Origin: Gammaproteobacteria bacterium
GTDB lineage: Bacteria; Pseudomonadota; Gammaproteobacteria; Burkholderiales; Rhodocyclaceae
Assembly: GCA_018825305.1 (NCBI GenBank)
Contig: JAHJEO010000021.1
Coordinates: forward strand, 42,091 to 106,090
Direction of reading: 5' to 3'
Length of the DNA stretch: 64,000 nucleotides
In this document: positions 8,603 through 19,733 of the stretch, piece after piece
How positions within the stretch are numbered: the stretch's first letter is position 1
Layout: each line of letters begins with the position of its first letter
Position numbers and translations under genes: made by a program
Notes under the pieces: generated by a model
Told to the model about the DNA's origin: nothing
Databases searched by the model: none
Seen by the model: the letters and a program-made list of their open reading frames with translations, nothing else

Positions 8603-11590
8603 TTGAGTATTACCTTAGACATAACCTCGCCTGCTCCTGGCCAAGCCGGAAATCTACCCGCCAATACTCCGATCGTGCCCAAGTACGTACTTATCGCGCT
8701 GGCCTATCTCGCCACCGGCTGGCTGGGGCTGCAGATTCCATCAGTCGGTTCGCATATCACCCTGGTCTGGTTGCCGACGGGCATCGCCGTGGCCGTGCTG
8801 TATCGCATGGGCCCGGGGGTCTGGCCGGCGGTCTATTTCGGTGCGTTTGGCGTCAATCTCGTCATCGGCTCGCCATGGCCGCTAGCTGCGGGCATTGCCG
8901 TAGGCAACACCCTTGGACCGCTGCTGACGGTGTGGTGGCTCAAACGGCTCGGCTTTCACCAGGCCTTCGATCGCCGACAGGATGTTGGCTGGTTCGTCGT
9001 TGCGGCGTGCGCCGGAATGGCGGTTTCCGCATTGGGGGGTACGGCGAACCTGTTTCTGGCGGGATTGCTGTCTCCTGCGAATGCGGCTGCCGCGTGGTTG
9101 ACCTGGTGGATGGGCGATGCTGTCGGTGCGTTGCTGCTCGCACCCCTGCTATTGACGCTCGGTGCGGCAGCCATCGGCCAGCTGTTGCGCTACCGCGTGG
9201 AATTGTTGCTCTGGACACTGGTCGCCGGCACGGTTGCCTGGCTCGCGTTCATGCACGATTTCGACGCTTCCGGGAGCGTCGTGCGCTTGCCCCTGGCCTT
9301 CCTGACCTTCCCGCCGCTGGCATGGGCAGCCTTGCGTTTCGGCCATACCGGCGGGGGCCTGGCGGGGCTGGCATTCGCCATCGTTGCCGCCTGGAGCACG
9401 GCCACCGGGCACGGCACCTTCGCCATGCCGGACGTGCACCTGAGCCTGTTCCTGCTCTGGAGCTACATGGCCATCACCGTCATGTCGGTGCTGCTGATCA
9501 CCGCCTTGCAGGCCGAGCGCGTGAGCGCGGAAGAGACATTGCGCCACAGCACGGAAAAGCTGCGCGGGCTTTACGAGTTGTCGCCTGTCGGCATCGCCAT
9601 GACCGACATGCAGGGCAAGTATGTCGAGTTCAACGCCGCCTTTGAGCGGATATGCGGCTACAGCTGCGACGAGTTGAATGCCCTGGATTACTGGGCGCTG
9701 ACCCCGAGGGAGTATGCCGACCGGGAGGCCGAGCAACTGGAATCGCTGAACAGGACCGGGGCATACGGCCCCTATGAGAAGGAATACATCCGCAAGGACG
9801 GCAATCGGATTCCCCTGCGCCTGAACGGTGTGCTGATCCGTGGCAGCGACGGAGAGTCCTATATCTGGTCCATCGTGGAAGACATTACCGAGCGCAAGCA
9901 CGCGGATGCCGCCTTGCGCGTTGCTGCGGCGGCATTCGAGTCGCAGGAGGGCATGATGGTCACCGATGCGGACGGCGTGGTGCTGCGGGTGAATCGGGCA
10001 TTTACCGATACCACGGGCTATGCCGCCGAGGAAATTGTCGGCAAGACGCCGCGGTTGCTGCAATCGGGGCGCCACAACGCGGAGTTCTACCGCGCCATGT
10101 GGGAAAGCATCGGGCAATACGGGGTCTGGCAGGGCGAGGTATGGGATCGCCACAAGTCCGGCCGGGAGTTTCCCAAATGGCTGACAATTTCGGCGGTAAA
10201 GGACAGGGATGGCGTCGTCACGCACTACATCGGCACGCACTACGACATCACCGAACGCAAGAAGGCCGAAGACCGCATCAATGCCCTGGCGTTCTACGAC
10301 CAGCTGACCGGCCTGCCGAACCGGACACTGCTGCTGGAGCGGTTGAACCGGGTGATGGCGACAGCTTCGCGCACCGGCGGTTTCGGCGCCCTGCTGTTCA
10401 TCGACCTCGACAATTTCAAGACGCTCAACGATACCCAGGGCCACGAGATGGGCGACCAGCTCTTGAAACAGGTCGCCAATCGATTGAGCCGCTGCCTCCG
10501 CGAGGGGGACACTGCGGCGCGGCAGGGTGGGGACGAGTTTGTGGTCCTGCTGCCCGAGATGGGAACCATGCAGGCCGAAGTCGCCAGCGCGGCCGAAGTG
10601 ACCGCCGAGAAGATTCTGCTCGCGCTCAATCAGCCCTACCGGATTGGCGAGTTCATCTACAACAGCTCCGCCAGCATCGGCGTCAGCCTGTTCCAGGGGC
10701 ATCTGACCACGGTGGACGACCTGTTGAAGCAGGCCGACCTTGCCATGTACCGGGCGAAATCCTCCGGCCGCAACGTCGTGCGTTTCTTTGACCCGGCGAT
10801 GGAGGCCGCCGTCAAGACGCGGGCGGAGCTCGAGGAGGATCTGCGCCGCGCCATTGCGGCCAGGCAATTCATTCTCCACTACCAGGCGCAGGTGATTGGC
10901 GATGGCCGCGTCACCGGTGCCGAAGTGTTGTTGCGCTGGCGACATCCCGCCCGTGGCATGGTGGCGCCCGCCGAATTCATTCCGCTGGCTGAGGAAACCG
11001 ACCTGATCCTGCCGCTGGGCCGCTGGGTGCTGGAGTCGGCCTGCCACCAGCTCGCCGAATGGGCGAGCCGGCACGAGATGGCGGCCCTGACCATCGCCGT
11101 CAACGTCAGCGCCCGGCAATTCCACCAGCGCGACTTCGTCGACCAGGTGCTTGCCATCGTCAGGCAGACCGGCGCCAATCCGCATCGCCTCAAGCTCGAG
11201 CTGACGGAAAGCCTGCTGGTGCATAACGTCGAGGAAATCATCGAGAAAATGCACGTTCTGAAGGCCAAGGGCATCGGCTTTTCGCTGGACGACTTCGGCA
11301 CCGGCTATTCGTCGCTGTCCTACCTCAAGCGCCTTCCGCTAGACCAGTTGAAGATCGACCAGTCGTTCGTCCGCGACGTGCTGAGCGACCCCAACGATGC
11401 CGCGATCGCCAGGACCGTGGTGGCGCTTGCCGAGAGTCTCGGCCTGGCGGTTATCGCCGAGGGGGTCGAGACCGGATTGCAGCGCGACTTCCTGGCCAAT
11501 TCAGGCTGCCACGCCTATCAGGGGTATTTCTTCAGCAAACCGCTCCCGGTAGACGAATTCGAGCGCCTGGTGCAGCGAACCGGATCGTGA
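8603..11590 (+). CDS. MASE1-PAS-PAS-GGDEF-EAL cyclic-di-GMP protein
   Basis: The protein has about 995 residues. The N-terminal 300 residues are a multi-pass MASE1 sensor (ALAYLATGWLGLQIP, WLPTGIAVAVLYRMGP and further hydrophobic helices). Two PAS domains follow (from about 323 and 442), each ending in DITERK. GGDEF (RQGGDEFVVLLPEMG near 642) and EAL (AEVLLRWRHP near 773; DDFGTGYSSLSYLKRLPLD near 895) are both intact, so it may make or break c-di-GMP. The start taken is a TTG with a weak ribosome site; a GTG 25 codons later (IVPKYV) is a fair alternative because MASE1 begins only after it. The ligand is unknown. Confidence 0.88.
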   Translation: MSITLDITSPAPGQAGNLPANTPIVPKYVLIALAYLATGWLGLQIPSVGSHITLVWLPTGIAVAVLYRMGPGVWPAVYFGAFGVNLVIGSPWPLAAGIAVGNTLGPLLTVWWLKRLGFHQAFDRRQDVGWFVVAACAGMAVSALGGTANLFLAGLLSPANAAAAWLTWWMGDAVGALLLAPLLLTLGAAAIGQLLRYRVELLLWTLVAGTVAWLAFMHDFDASGSVVRLPLAFLTFPPLAWAALRFGHTGGGLAGLAFAIVAAWSTATGHGTFAMPDVHLSLFLLWSYMAITVMSVLLITALQAERVSAEETLRHSTEKLRGLYELSPVGIAMTDMQGKYVEFNAAFERICGYSCDELNALDYWALTPREYADREAEQLESLNRTGAYGPYEKEYIRKDGNRIPLRLNGVLIRGSDGESYIWSIVEDITERKHADAALRVAAAAFESQEGMMVTDADGVVLRVNRAFTDTTGYAAEEIVGKTPRLLQSGRHNAEFYRAMWESIGQYGVWQGEVWDRHKSGREFPKWLTISAVKDRDGVVTHYIGTHYDITERKKAEDRINALAFYDQLTGLPNRTLLLERLNRVMATASRTGGFGALLFIDLDNFKTLNDTQGHEMGDQLLKQVANRLSRCLREGDTAARQGGDEFVVLLPEMGTMQAEVASAAEVTAEKILLALNQPYRIGEFIYNSSASIGVSLFQGHLTTVDDLLKQADLAMYRAKSSGRNVVRFFDPAMEAAVKTRAELEEDLRRAIAARQFILHYQAQVIGDGRVTGAEVLLRWRHPARGMVAPAEFIPLAEETDLILPLGRWVLESACHQLAEWASRHEMAALTIAVNVSARQFHQRDFVDQVLAIVRQTGANPHRLKLELTESLLVHNVEEIIEKMHVLKAKGIGFSLDDFGTGYSSLSYLKRLPLDQLKIDQSFVRDVLSDPNDAAIARTVVALAESLGLAVIAEGVETGLQRDFLANSGCHAYQGYFFSKPLPVDEFERLVQRTGS

Positions 11591-11644
11591 TTCGCAGCGC
11601 GACTTGCGGGTAACGCGAGCCGGCAGGTGACGGGCCGGTTCAGG

Positions 11645-12841
11645 TCACCAGGCCCTTGCCCCGAACATCATGCGGCGGGCGACGAAGGAACGCAGCGGCG
11701 GCAGCAGGTCGAGGGCCAGCAGGGCGGCGCCGCGGGCGTGGGCGAGGGGGGCGAAGTCGTTGGAGAAGATGCGCACCAGGGTGTCGGTGAAACCGATGGT
11801 GCTGCGGCGGTCGAGCTGGCGGCTGGCAGCGTAGCGGGCGAGCAGTTCGGCGTCGCCGGGGTCGGCGCTGTCGGCCAGGGTACGGGCGAGCTCCCAGATA
11901 TCGCGCAGTGCGAGGTTGAAGCCCTGGCCGGCGACGGGATGCAGGGTCTGGGCGGCGTTGCCGATCCAGACCTGACGCTCGGCGACGATGTTGCGACGGT
12001 AACGCAGGCCCAGCGCGTAGCTGACGCGCGGGCCGGCGGCGGTGAAAGTGAGGCGGGTGCCGAACTGTTCCTGCAGGCGGGCGAGGAAGGCTGCGTCGTC
12101 GAGCGCAGCGAGATGCGGTGCCTGTTCGGTGGAGCAGGTATAGACCACCGCGTATTCGTTGCCCGCGTTGCCGCCATAGGGCAGCAATGCGAGCGGGCCG
12201 TCGGGCGTGAAGCGTTCCCAGGCGACGTGGCGCAAGTGGTGATCCCGTTCGCGGGTGGCGGCGGTGCACAGCACGGCGTGCTGGCCGTAGTCGCGGACGA
12301 TGGCCTCGGCATCGGCAACGGTGCCTTCGGCCCAGGCGGTCAGCGGGTAGCCCGCCGTGTCGCCGGCGCCGACTTTTTCATTCTCGCGGTAGGCGATGCC
12401 GGCCCTGTCGATGGCGGCATCGAGCACGGCGGCGAGGTCGCTGGCGGCCAGCACGTAGCCCAGGGCCGGGACGCCCTGCTCGCGCGCCGACAACCGTGTG
12501 CGGCCGAGGTGTCCCCTCTGCGAAACGTGGATGGTGTCGATGGCGGTAGCGGGAATGCCGTGCCAGGCACCGAGGCGTTCGAGGATTTGCCGGCTGCCGG
12601 CCGAGAGGGCGAGGATGCGCTGGTCGCCTCTGGCCGAGCCGCGGCTGCGGGCGTCGAAGATTTCGGCGGTGATGCCATGCCGGTGCAGCGCCAGCGCCAG
12701 CGCCATGCCCGCGGGTCCCCCGCCAACGATGGCAACGGGCGCAAGCCCGTTGCCATCGGCAACATACTGACGAACATCCCCCCATCCCCCTTCCAAGGGA
12801 AGGGGGCGACTAGTCAGGCTCGCTGCGCTCGCATCAGGCAT
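11645..12841 (-). CDS. UbiH/UbiF/COQ6-family FAD-dependent hydroxylase
   Basis: The enzyme is a class A flavoprotein monooxygenase of the ubiquinone ring-hydroxylase type. The dinucleotide-binding motif VAIVGGGPAGMALALAL is at about residues 36-52, GDQRILALSAGSRQIL follows, and the second FAD motif is IGNAAQTLHPVAGQGFNLALRD split around residue 300. The 398 residues include an odd 30-residue N-terminal extension encoded by two hairpins, since the only sensible start is the ATG overlapping the pepP stop by 8 bases. It also contains a copy of the dispersed repeat, read as EKVGAGDTA. The order pepP-ubi is classic for ubiquinone genes. Which ring position it hydroxylates cannot be told. Confidence 0.87.
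   Translation of the reverse strand: MPDASAASLTSRPLPLEGGWGDVRQYVADGNGLAPVAIVGGGPAGMALALALHRHGITAEIFDARSRGSARGDQRILALSAGSRQILERLGAWHGIPATAIDTIHVSQRGHLGRTRLSAREQGVPALGYVLAASDLAAVLDAAIDRAGIAYRENEKVGAGDTAGYPLTAWAEGTVADAEAIVRDYGQHAVLCTAATRERDHHLRHVAWERFTPDGPLALLPYGGNAGNEYAVVYTCSTEQAPHLAALDDAAFLARLQEQFGTRLTFTAAGPRVSYALGLRYRRNIVAERQVWIGNAAQTLHPVAGQGFNLALRDIWELARTLADSADPGDAELLARYAASRQLDRRSTIGFTDTLVRIFSNDFAPLAHARGAALLALDLLPPLRSFVARRMMFGARAW
12353..12379 (-). repeat. 27-bp dispersed repeat, copy 1 (inside the ubi hydroxylase gene)
   Basis: Read on the minus strand this is GAAAAAGTCGGCGCCGGCG then ACACGGCG. It is in frame with the host gene and encodes EKVGAGDTA. Confidence 0.85.
12727..12758. repeat. 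14-bp perfect stem with GCAA loop inside the ubi hydroxylase N terminus
   Basis: CGATGGCAACGGGC (12727-12740) and GCCCGTTGCCATCG (12745-12758) flank GCAA. The stem covers the codons just before and into the first beta strand of the FAD fold. Confidence 0.85.
12786..12806. repeat. 9-bp G/C hairpin inside the ubi hydroxylase N terminus
   Basis: CCCCCTTCC (12786-12794) pairs with GGAAGGGGG (12798-12806) around AAG. It looks like an intergenic repeat captured by the gene start. Confidence 0.75.
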
Positions 12842-14162
12842 GCGTGGTGTCGCGCATCAGCGCTTCGATGTCGGCGATCTTCTTCGGCGCGGTGTCGGTG
12901 ATGATGTCGCAGCCGTCCGTCGTCACCAGGGCGTCGTCCTCGATGCGTACGCCGATGTTCCAGAAGGCCTGCGGCACGTCGTCGGCCGGGCGGATGTAGC
13001 AGCCGGGCTCGACGGTCAGCATCATGCCGGGGACGAGGACGCGCCAGCCGTCGTCACCCGGGCCTTCCTTGTATTCGCCGGCGTCATGCACGTCCAGCCC
13101 CAGCCAGTGGCCGGTGCGGTGCATGTAAAAACGCTTGTAGCCTTCGGATTCGATCACGCCGTCTACGCTGCCTTCGAGCAGTTTGAGGTCGATCATGCCC
13201 TGGGCCAGCACGCGCACCGCCGCGGTGTGTGGGTCGAGGAAAGTGGCGCCGGGGCGGATGGCGGCGATGGCGGCCGACTGGGCGTCGAGCACCAGGTCGT
13301 AGATGTCGGCCTGCGGCCCCGAGAAGCGGCCATTGACCGGGAATGTCCGGGTGATGTCGCTGGCGTAGCCGTCGAGCTCGCAGCCGGCGTCGATCAGCAG
13401 CAGGTCGCCGTCCTGCAACTGGCGGTTGTTCTCGACATAGTGCAGCACGCAGGCGTTGGCGCCGGCAGCGACGATGGGCGAGTAGGCCGGGAACTGGCTG
13501 CCGCGGCGGCGGAATTCATGGAGGAACTCGGCTTCGATTTCGTATTCGTATCTTCCCGGACGGGCGGTGCGCATGGCGCGGCGGTGGGCGTCGCAGGCGA
13601 TGGCGGCGGCCTCGCGCATCAGCGCGATTTCGTGGCCATCCTTGACGAGGCGCATTTCGTCGATCGCGGTGCGCACGTCGCGGATGGCGGCGGGCGCGCG
13701 CTTGCCGGTGCGCGTCTGGGCGCGCACGGCATTGAGCGCGGCGGTGATGCGTGCGTCCCAGGCGGCGTCGTGGCCGAGCGAAAACCACAGCGTTGGCTGG
13801 TCGGCGAGAAGCTCCGGCAGCTTGGCGTCGAACTCCTTGATCGAATGGGCGGCGTCGAAGCCGAAGGCCTCCGGAGCGGCTTCGGGGCCATGGCGGAAGC
13901 CGTCCCAGATCTCCTTGTCGACGTCCTTGTCGCGGCAGAAGAGGATGCTCTGCGCCGCCGCGCCGCCCTTGCCGGCGACCAGCACCAGCACCGCCTCGGG
14001 TTCGGGAAAGCCACTGAGGTAGTGGAAATAGCTGTCGGCGCGATAGGGAAAGGATGTGTCCCTATTGCGCAGCCGCTCGGGCGCGGTGGGGATGACGGCG
14101 ACGCCTTCGCCCATTTGGGCGAGAAGGGAAAGTCGGCGCTGGCGGAACGGCGAGATGTCCAT
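12834..14162 (-). CDS. pepP: Xaa-Pro aminopeptidase (M24B)
   Basis: This dimetal peptidase removes an N-terminal residue preceding proline. All five metal ligands are visible in pita-bread motifs: IDAGCELDGYASDITRTFP (two Asp), HRTGHWLGLDVHD (His), TVEPGCYI (Glu) and GVRIEDDALV (Glu). The 442 residues from ATG 14162 match the E. coli length of 441. The N terminus PFRQRRLSLLAQM coincides with a copy of the dispersed repeat in antisense orientation. It sits between murU and the ubi hydroxylase and overlaps the latter by 8 bases. Confidence 0.95.
   Translation of the reverse strand: MDISPFRQRRLSLLAQMGEGVAVIPTAPERLRNRDTSFPYRADSYFHYLSGFPEPEAVLVLVAGKGGAAAQSILFCRDKDVDKEIWDGFRHGPEAAPEAFGFDAAHSIKEFDAKLPELLADQPTLWFSLGHDAAWDARITAALNAVRAQTRTGKRAPAAIRDVRTAIDEMRLVKDGHEIALMREAAAIACDAHRRAMRTARPGRYEYEIEAEFLHEFRRRGSQFPAYSPIVAAGANACVLHYVENNRQLQDGDLLLIDAGCELDGYASDITRTFPVNGRFSGPQADIYDLVLDAQSAAIAAIRPGATFLDPHTAAVRVLAQGMIDLKLLEGSVDGVIESEGYKRFYMHRTGHWLGLDVHDAGEYKEGPGDDGWRVLVPGMMLTVEPGCYIRPADDVPQAFWNIGVRIEDDALVTTDGCDIITDTAPKKIADIEALMRDTTHA
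14126..14152 (+). repeat. 27-bp dispersed repeat, copy 2 (inside pepP)
   Basis: Positions 14129-14152 read AAAGTCGGCGCTGGCGG then AACGGCG on the plus strand, opposite to the host gene, which reads it as PFRQRRLS at its N terminus. Confidence 0.8.
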
Positions 14163-14220
14163 GGCGTCGATTATGCCTGTGCCGGATCGGGTGGAGGGAG
14201 CCGCGCCGTGGAGCGGGGCG

Positions 14221-15929
<1,709 letters not shown>

Positions 15930-16055
15930 GGGGACGGGGTGGGGTGGATGGTAGAATCGAAAATTCTAGCATTGGCCAATTGTTCCACTCGCGGCCGGTC
16001 TGGCGATCTTGCCGTTTCCCCTGCCGTTTCCCCGTTTTCTCTTTCCTCGTTTCCG
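15930..16055. promoter_or_regulatory. Divergent amgK / lptD promoter region
   Basis: The 126-base spacer separates two operons. It contains a small palindrome TAGAAT-CGAAA-ATTCTA (15952-15968), the first arm of which resembles a -10 box for lptD. No matching -35 is evident. Confidence 0.4.
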
Positions 16056-18410
16056 ATGCAGCGTTTCCCGCGCGTACCACTTATCTGGCTGGCTGGCCTT
16101 GCCTTGACCGGCCCGCTGCTCGCGGCCGACGAGGCCAATTCGCCGGTGCCGCAAGTGTCGCCGGTGCTGCCGGCACCCGGCAGGGAGCTTCTGGCGGTGG
16201 ATCCCCAATTGCTCGCCCCGCTGCCCGAGCCGACATTGCGCGGTAGCGGCCGCATGCTGCCGCAGCAGCGCGATGCGCGGGAAAATTATCCGAATTTCAT
16301 ATCGGCCGATCGCCTGCACGGCACTCAGGATGTCGAAACCATTGCCGAGGGTGCCGTCGAGATGCGTACCGTGGGCCGTTCGGTCGACACCGACCATCTG
16401 GTCTATCGCCCCAACGACGACGAGGTCGAGGCCACCGGCAATGTCGTCCTGCGCCGTGACGTGGATGTGATGCGCGGTCCCAAGATGAAGCTGCGGCTGG
16501 AAGACAACGTCGGCTATTTCGAACAGCCGCAGTATTCGATTTCACGCTTGGGAGTCGGTCAGGCCGCGGGGGCTACGCCGGTGCCCGGTTCCGGCGAGGC
16601 CGAGCGCATGGAGTTCGAGGGCGAGGGCCGCTATCGCATGAAGAAGGCGACCTACAGCACCTGTAGCGCTGAGAACCGCGACTGGTTCGCCGAGGTGGAC
16701 GAGCTATCGCTTGACTACAACAGTGAGGTCGGCCGCGCCACCAATGCCCGCGTGATGTTCGGCGGCGTACCGATCCTGTATTCGCCGTGGCTCAGTTTTT
16801 CGCTCAACAACCAGCGCAAGACCGGCCTGCTGTCGCCAACCTTCGGTTCGACCAGCCAGGGCGGCCTCGACTACACCCAGCCCTGGTACTGGAACATCGC
16901 GCCCAACATGGACGCCACCATTGCGCCGCGCCTGATCCAGAAGCGCGGAACGCAGGTGGGTACGGAATTCCGCTATCTCGATCGCACATACAACGGCCAG
17001 ATCAGCGGAACCTACCTTGCCAACGACAAGGTTTACAACGACTCGCGCTGGGCCTACACGGTCTTGCACAACCAGAACCTCGGCTACGGTTTCGCGGGAG
17101 CCCTGAACCTGAACGGGGTTTCGGACAGCCGCTACCTGGGCGACGTGTCGACCCGCCTCGCCCTGACTTCCCAGACTTATCTGTTGCGCCAGGGAATCCT
17201 CAGTTACGGGGGCGGCTGGTGGAATGCCAGCGTCAATGCCCTGCGCTACCAGGCGCCGCAAACGCCGGGACTGGTCGGCCTGCCGGAACTCTACAAGCGG
17301 CTGCCCCAGGTCAATCTCTCGATGCTCCGGCCCGATCTGCCGCTGGGCATGTCGCTGTCGGCCAACGCCGAATACGTCGATTTCAGCCACCCCACCAGCG
17401 TCGTCGGCCAGCGCTGGTCGGCCTACCCGCAACTGGCCGTGCCGCTGCAGACCGCGGCGTTCTACGTCACGCCCAAGATCGGTGTGCATGCAACGCGCTA
17501 CTCGCTCGATCGTCAGGCCGTCGGCACGCCGAAATACCTCGATCGCACGGTGCCCATCGCCAGCGTCGACTCCGGCGTCACCTTCGAGCGCAACGTCGCC
17601 TGGCTCGGCAAGGACATCACGCAGACGCTCGAGCCGCGGCTGTACTACGTCAATATCCCGCACCGCGACCAGACCCAGGTTCCCGTGTTCGATACCGGCC
17701 TGGCCGACTTCAACTTCGCCCAGATTTTTTCGGAGAATCGCTACGCCGGCAACGACCGCATCGGCGACGCCGACCAGTTGACGGGGATGGTGACCTCGCG
17801 CCTGATCGATCCGGCCACGGGTACCGAGTTCCTGCGCGGCGCCATCGGCCAGCGTTACTATTTCCGCGATCAGACCGTCCTGCTGCCGGGCGAGCTGCCG
17901 CGCAAGGGCCGTACCGCCGACCTGCTGGCGACAGTTTCCGGGCAGATCGCGCAGCGCCTGTACCTGGACACCGGCTTGCAGTACAACCCGATCGACGAAC
18001 GCACCAAGCGCTTCAACATCAATGCCCGCTTCCAGCCGGAGCCGGGCCACGTGATCAACGCCGGCTATCGCTATACGGCGGACCAAGTCGGCCAGTTCGA
18101 TGTTTCGGCGCAATGGCCGATCTGGGGCGGCTGGCACGGCGTCGGCCGCTACAACTACTCGACCCGCGACGGCCGCGTCATCGAGTCCGTCGGCGGTGTC
18201 GAATACGACGGCGGCTGCTGGGTGGCGCGGGCAGTGGCCCAGCGCATCGCGACCATCGACAATAACTCCAACACCGCCGTCTATGTCCAGCTCGAGTTGA
18301 ACGGTTTCTCGCGCATCGGGTCGAACCCGCTGGAACTTCTCAAGCGCAACATCCCGGGCTATGGCCGCATCAACCAGCCGGCCGCCGACCCGGTATTCGC
18401 AGCGAACTGA
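16056..18410 (+). CDS. lptD: LPS-assembly outer membrane protein LptD
   Basis: LptD is the outer-membrane barrel that, with LptE, inserts lipopolysaccharide into the outer leaflet. From ATG 16056 the product is 784 residues with a signal peptide (LIWLAGLALTGPLLA, then ADE). The N-terminal jellyroll (about 80-215) carries DHLVYRPNDDEVEATGNV, and a beta-rich barrel follows. Exactly two cysteines are present, Cys203 (YSTCSAENRDW) and Cys721 (DGGCWVARA), which would allow one inter-domain disulfide instead of the two of E. coli. Its chaperone surA is the next gene, 12 bases on. Confidence 0.95.
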   Translation: MQRFPRVPLIWLAGLALTGPLLAADEANSPVPQVSPVLPAPGRELLAVDPQLLAPLPEPTLRGSGRMLPQQRDARENYPNFISADRLHGTQDVETIAEGAVEMRTVGRSVDTDHLVYRPNDDEVEATGNVVLRRDVDVMRGPKMKLRLEDNVGYFEQPQYSISRLGVGQAAGATPVPGSGEAERMEFEGEGRYRMKKATYSTCSAENRDWFAEVDELSLDYNSEVGRATNARVMFGGVPILYSPWLSFSLNNQRKTGLLSPTFGSTSQGGLDYTQPWYWNIAPNMDATIAPRLIQKRGTQVGTEFRYLDRTYNGQISGTYLANDKVYNDSRWAYTVLHNQNLGYGFAGALNLNGVSDSRYLGDVSTRLALTSQTYLLRQGILSYGGGWWNASVNALRYQAPQTPGLVGLPELYKRLPQVNLSMLRPDLPLGMSLSANAEYVDFSHPTSVVGQRWSAYPQLAVPLQTAAFYVTPKIGVHATRYSLDRQAVGTPKYLDRTVPIASVDSGVTFERNVAWLGKDITQTLEPRLYYVNIPHRDQTQVPVFDTGLADFNFAQIFSENRYAGNDRIGDADQLTGMVTSRLIDPATGTEFLRGAIGQRYYFRDQTVLLPGELPRKGRTADLLATVSGQIAQRLYLDTGLQYNPIDERTKRFNINARFQPEPGHVINAGYRYTADQVGQFDVSAQWPIWGGWHGVGRYNYSTRDGRVIESVGGVEYDGGCWVARAVAQRIATIDNNSNTAVYVQLELNGFSRIGSNPLELLKRNIPGYGRINQPAADPVFAAN

Positions 18411-18422
18411 ACGGAGCATGCA

Positions 18423-19733
18423 GTGAAAAGAATTCTTCAGGCATTGATTGCAGTACTTGCCCTCACGGCAACCGCAGCACAGGCGCAGAAATCACCCGCG
18501 GCGCAGCCGATCGAAGTGGATCGCGTCGTGGCGGTGGTCAACGACGAGGCGATCACGTTGCACGAACTGCGTTCGCGGCTGGCGACCGTCGAGCGGCAGT
18601 TGCGCGGCCAGGGCACGCCGCTGCCACCGCGGGACGTATTTCAGCAGCAGTTGCTGGAGCGCATGATCATCGACCGGGTGCAGGTCCAGTTCGCCCGTGA
18701 GACGGGCTTGCGCATCGCCGATGGCGAAGTGGATGCGGCGCTGCGGCGCATCGCCGAAAGCAACCGGATGTCGCTGGCAGACTTCAAGGCGGCGATCGAG
18801 CACGACGGCATCGTCTGGGCCAAGTTCCGCGAGGAGATTCGCGAGGAAATGACCATCGCCCGCCTGCGCGACCGCGAGGTGGACAACCGGATCGTAATCT
18901 CCGAAGGCGAGATCGACAACTACCTGGCGAGTGCCGAGGCCCAGGGCGGAGACGAACAGCTGGCGCATCTCGCCCACATCATCGTTCGCGTGCCGGAGCA
19001 GGCCACGCCGCAGCAACTGGCGAAGATCCGCGCCCGCGCCGAGCAGGCTCTGCAGCAGCTGCGTGCTGGTGAAGACTTCGCCAAGATCGCCGCCGTGTAT
19101 TCGGACGCCCCCGACGCGCTGACCGGGGGCTCGATGGGCGCACGGCCGGTGGATCGCCTGCCCAGCCTCTATGCCGATGCGGTGAAGGACCTCAAGCCCG
19201 GCGAAGTGAGCGGCCTGCTGCGTAGCCCGGCCGGCTTCCATGTCGTCAAGCTGCTCGGCCGCCAGGGCGGCGCGCTGGCCGTGCCGACGCTGCGCCAGAC
19301 CCATGCCCGCCACATCCTGATCAAGGTGAATGAACTCGTTTCCGAGTCCGAGGCGCGGCACAAGCTGCAGGGCATCCGGGAGCGCCTGGTCAATGGCGGC
19401 GACTTTGCCGAACTGGCACGACTGTATTCGAACGACCTCTCGGCGTCCAAGGGCGGCGACCTCGGCTGGCTCTACCAGGGCGACACCGTTCCCGATTTCG
19501 AGAAGGCAATGGATGCGCTGAAGCTCAACGAATTCAGCAAGCCGGTGCAATCGCCCTTCGGCTTTCACCTGATCCAGGTGCTTGAGCGCCGCACCGAAGG
19601 CGCCACGCCGGAACGCCGCCGTCTGGTCGCGCGCGCGGCCCTGCGTGAGCGCAAGGCTGACGAGGCCTATCAGGACTGGATACGCCAGATGCGCGACCGC
19701 GCTTACGTCGAGTATCGTCTGGAAGACAGGTGA
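18423..19733 (+). CDS. surA: Periplasmic peptidyl-prolyl isomerase/chaperone SurA
   Basis: SurA escorts outer-membrane barrels such as LptD across the periplasm. The 436-residue protein has a signal peptide ending near TAAQA, the SurA N-terminal domain ([18 protein letters not shown]), and two parvulin domains (about 175-280, [11 protein letters not shown]; and about 290-390, [10 protein letters not shown] to [11 protein letters not shown]). The start is a GTG preceded by GGAG. The stop overlaps the pdxA start as GTGA. Confidence 0.96.
   Translation: MKRILQALIAVLALTATAAQAQKSPAAQPIEVDRVVAVVNDEAITLHELRSRLATVERQLRGQGTPLPPRDVFQQQLLERMIIDRVQVQFARETGLRIADGEVDAALRRIAESNRMSLADFKAAIEHDGIVWAKFREEIREEMTIARLRDREVDNRIVISEGEIDNYLASAEAQGGDEQLAHLAHIIVRVPEQATPQQLAKIRARAEQALQQLRAGEDFAKIAAVYSDAPDALTGGSMGARPVDRLPSLYADAVKDLKPGEVSGLLRSPAGFHVVKLLGRQGGALAVPTLRQTHARHILIKVNELVSESEARHKLQGIRERLVNGGDFAELARLYSNDLSASKGGDLGWLYQGDTVPDFEKAMDALKLNEFSKPVQSPFGFHLIQVLERRTEGATPERRRLVARAALRERKADEAYQDWIRQMRDRAYVEYRLEDR

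Noticed and set aside
9149..11254. Open minus-strand frame of 701 codons
   Set aside because: It is a shadow of the MASE1-PAS-GGDEF-EAL gene.
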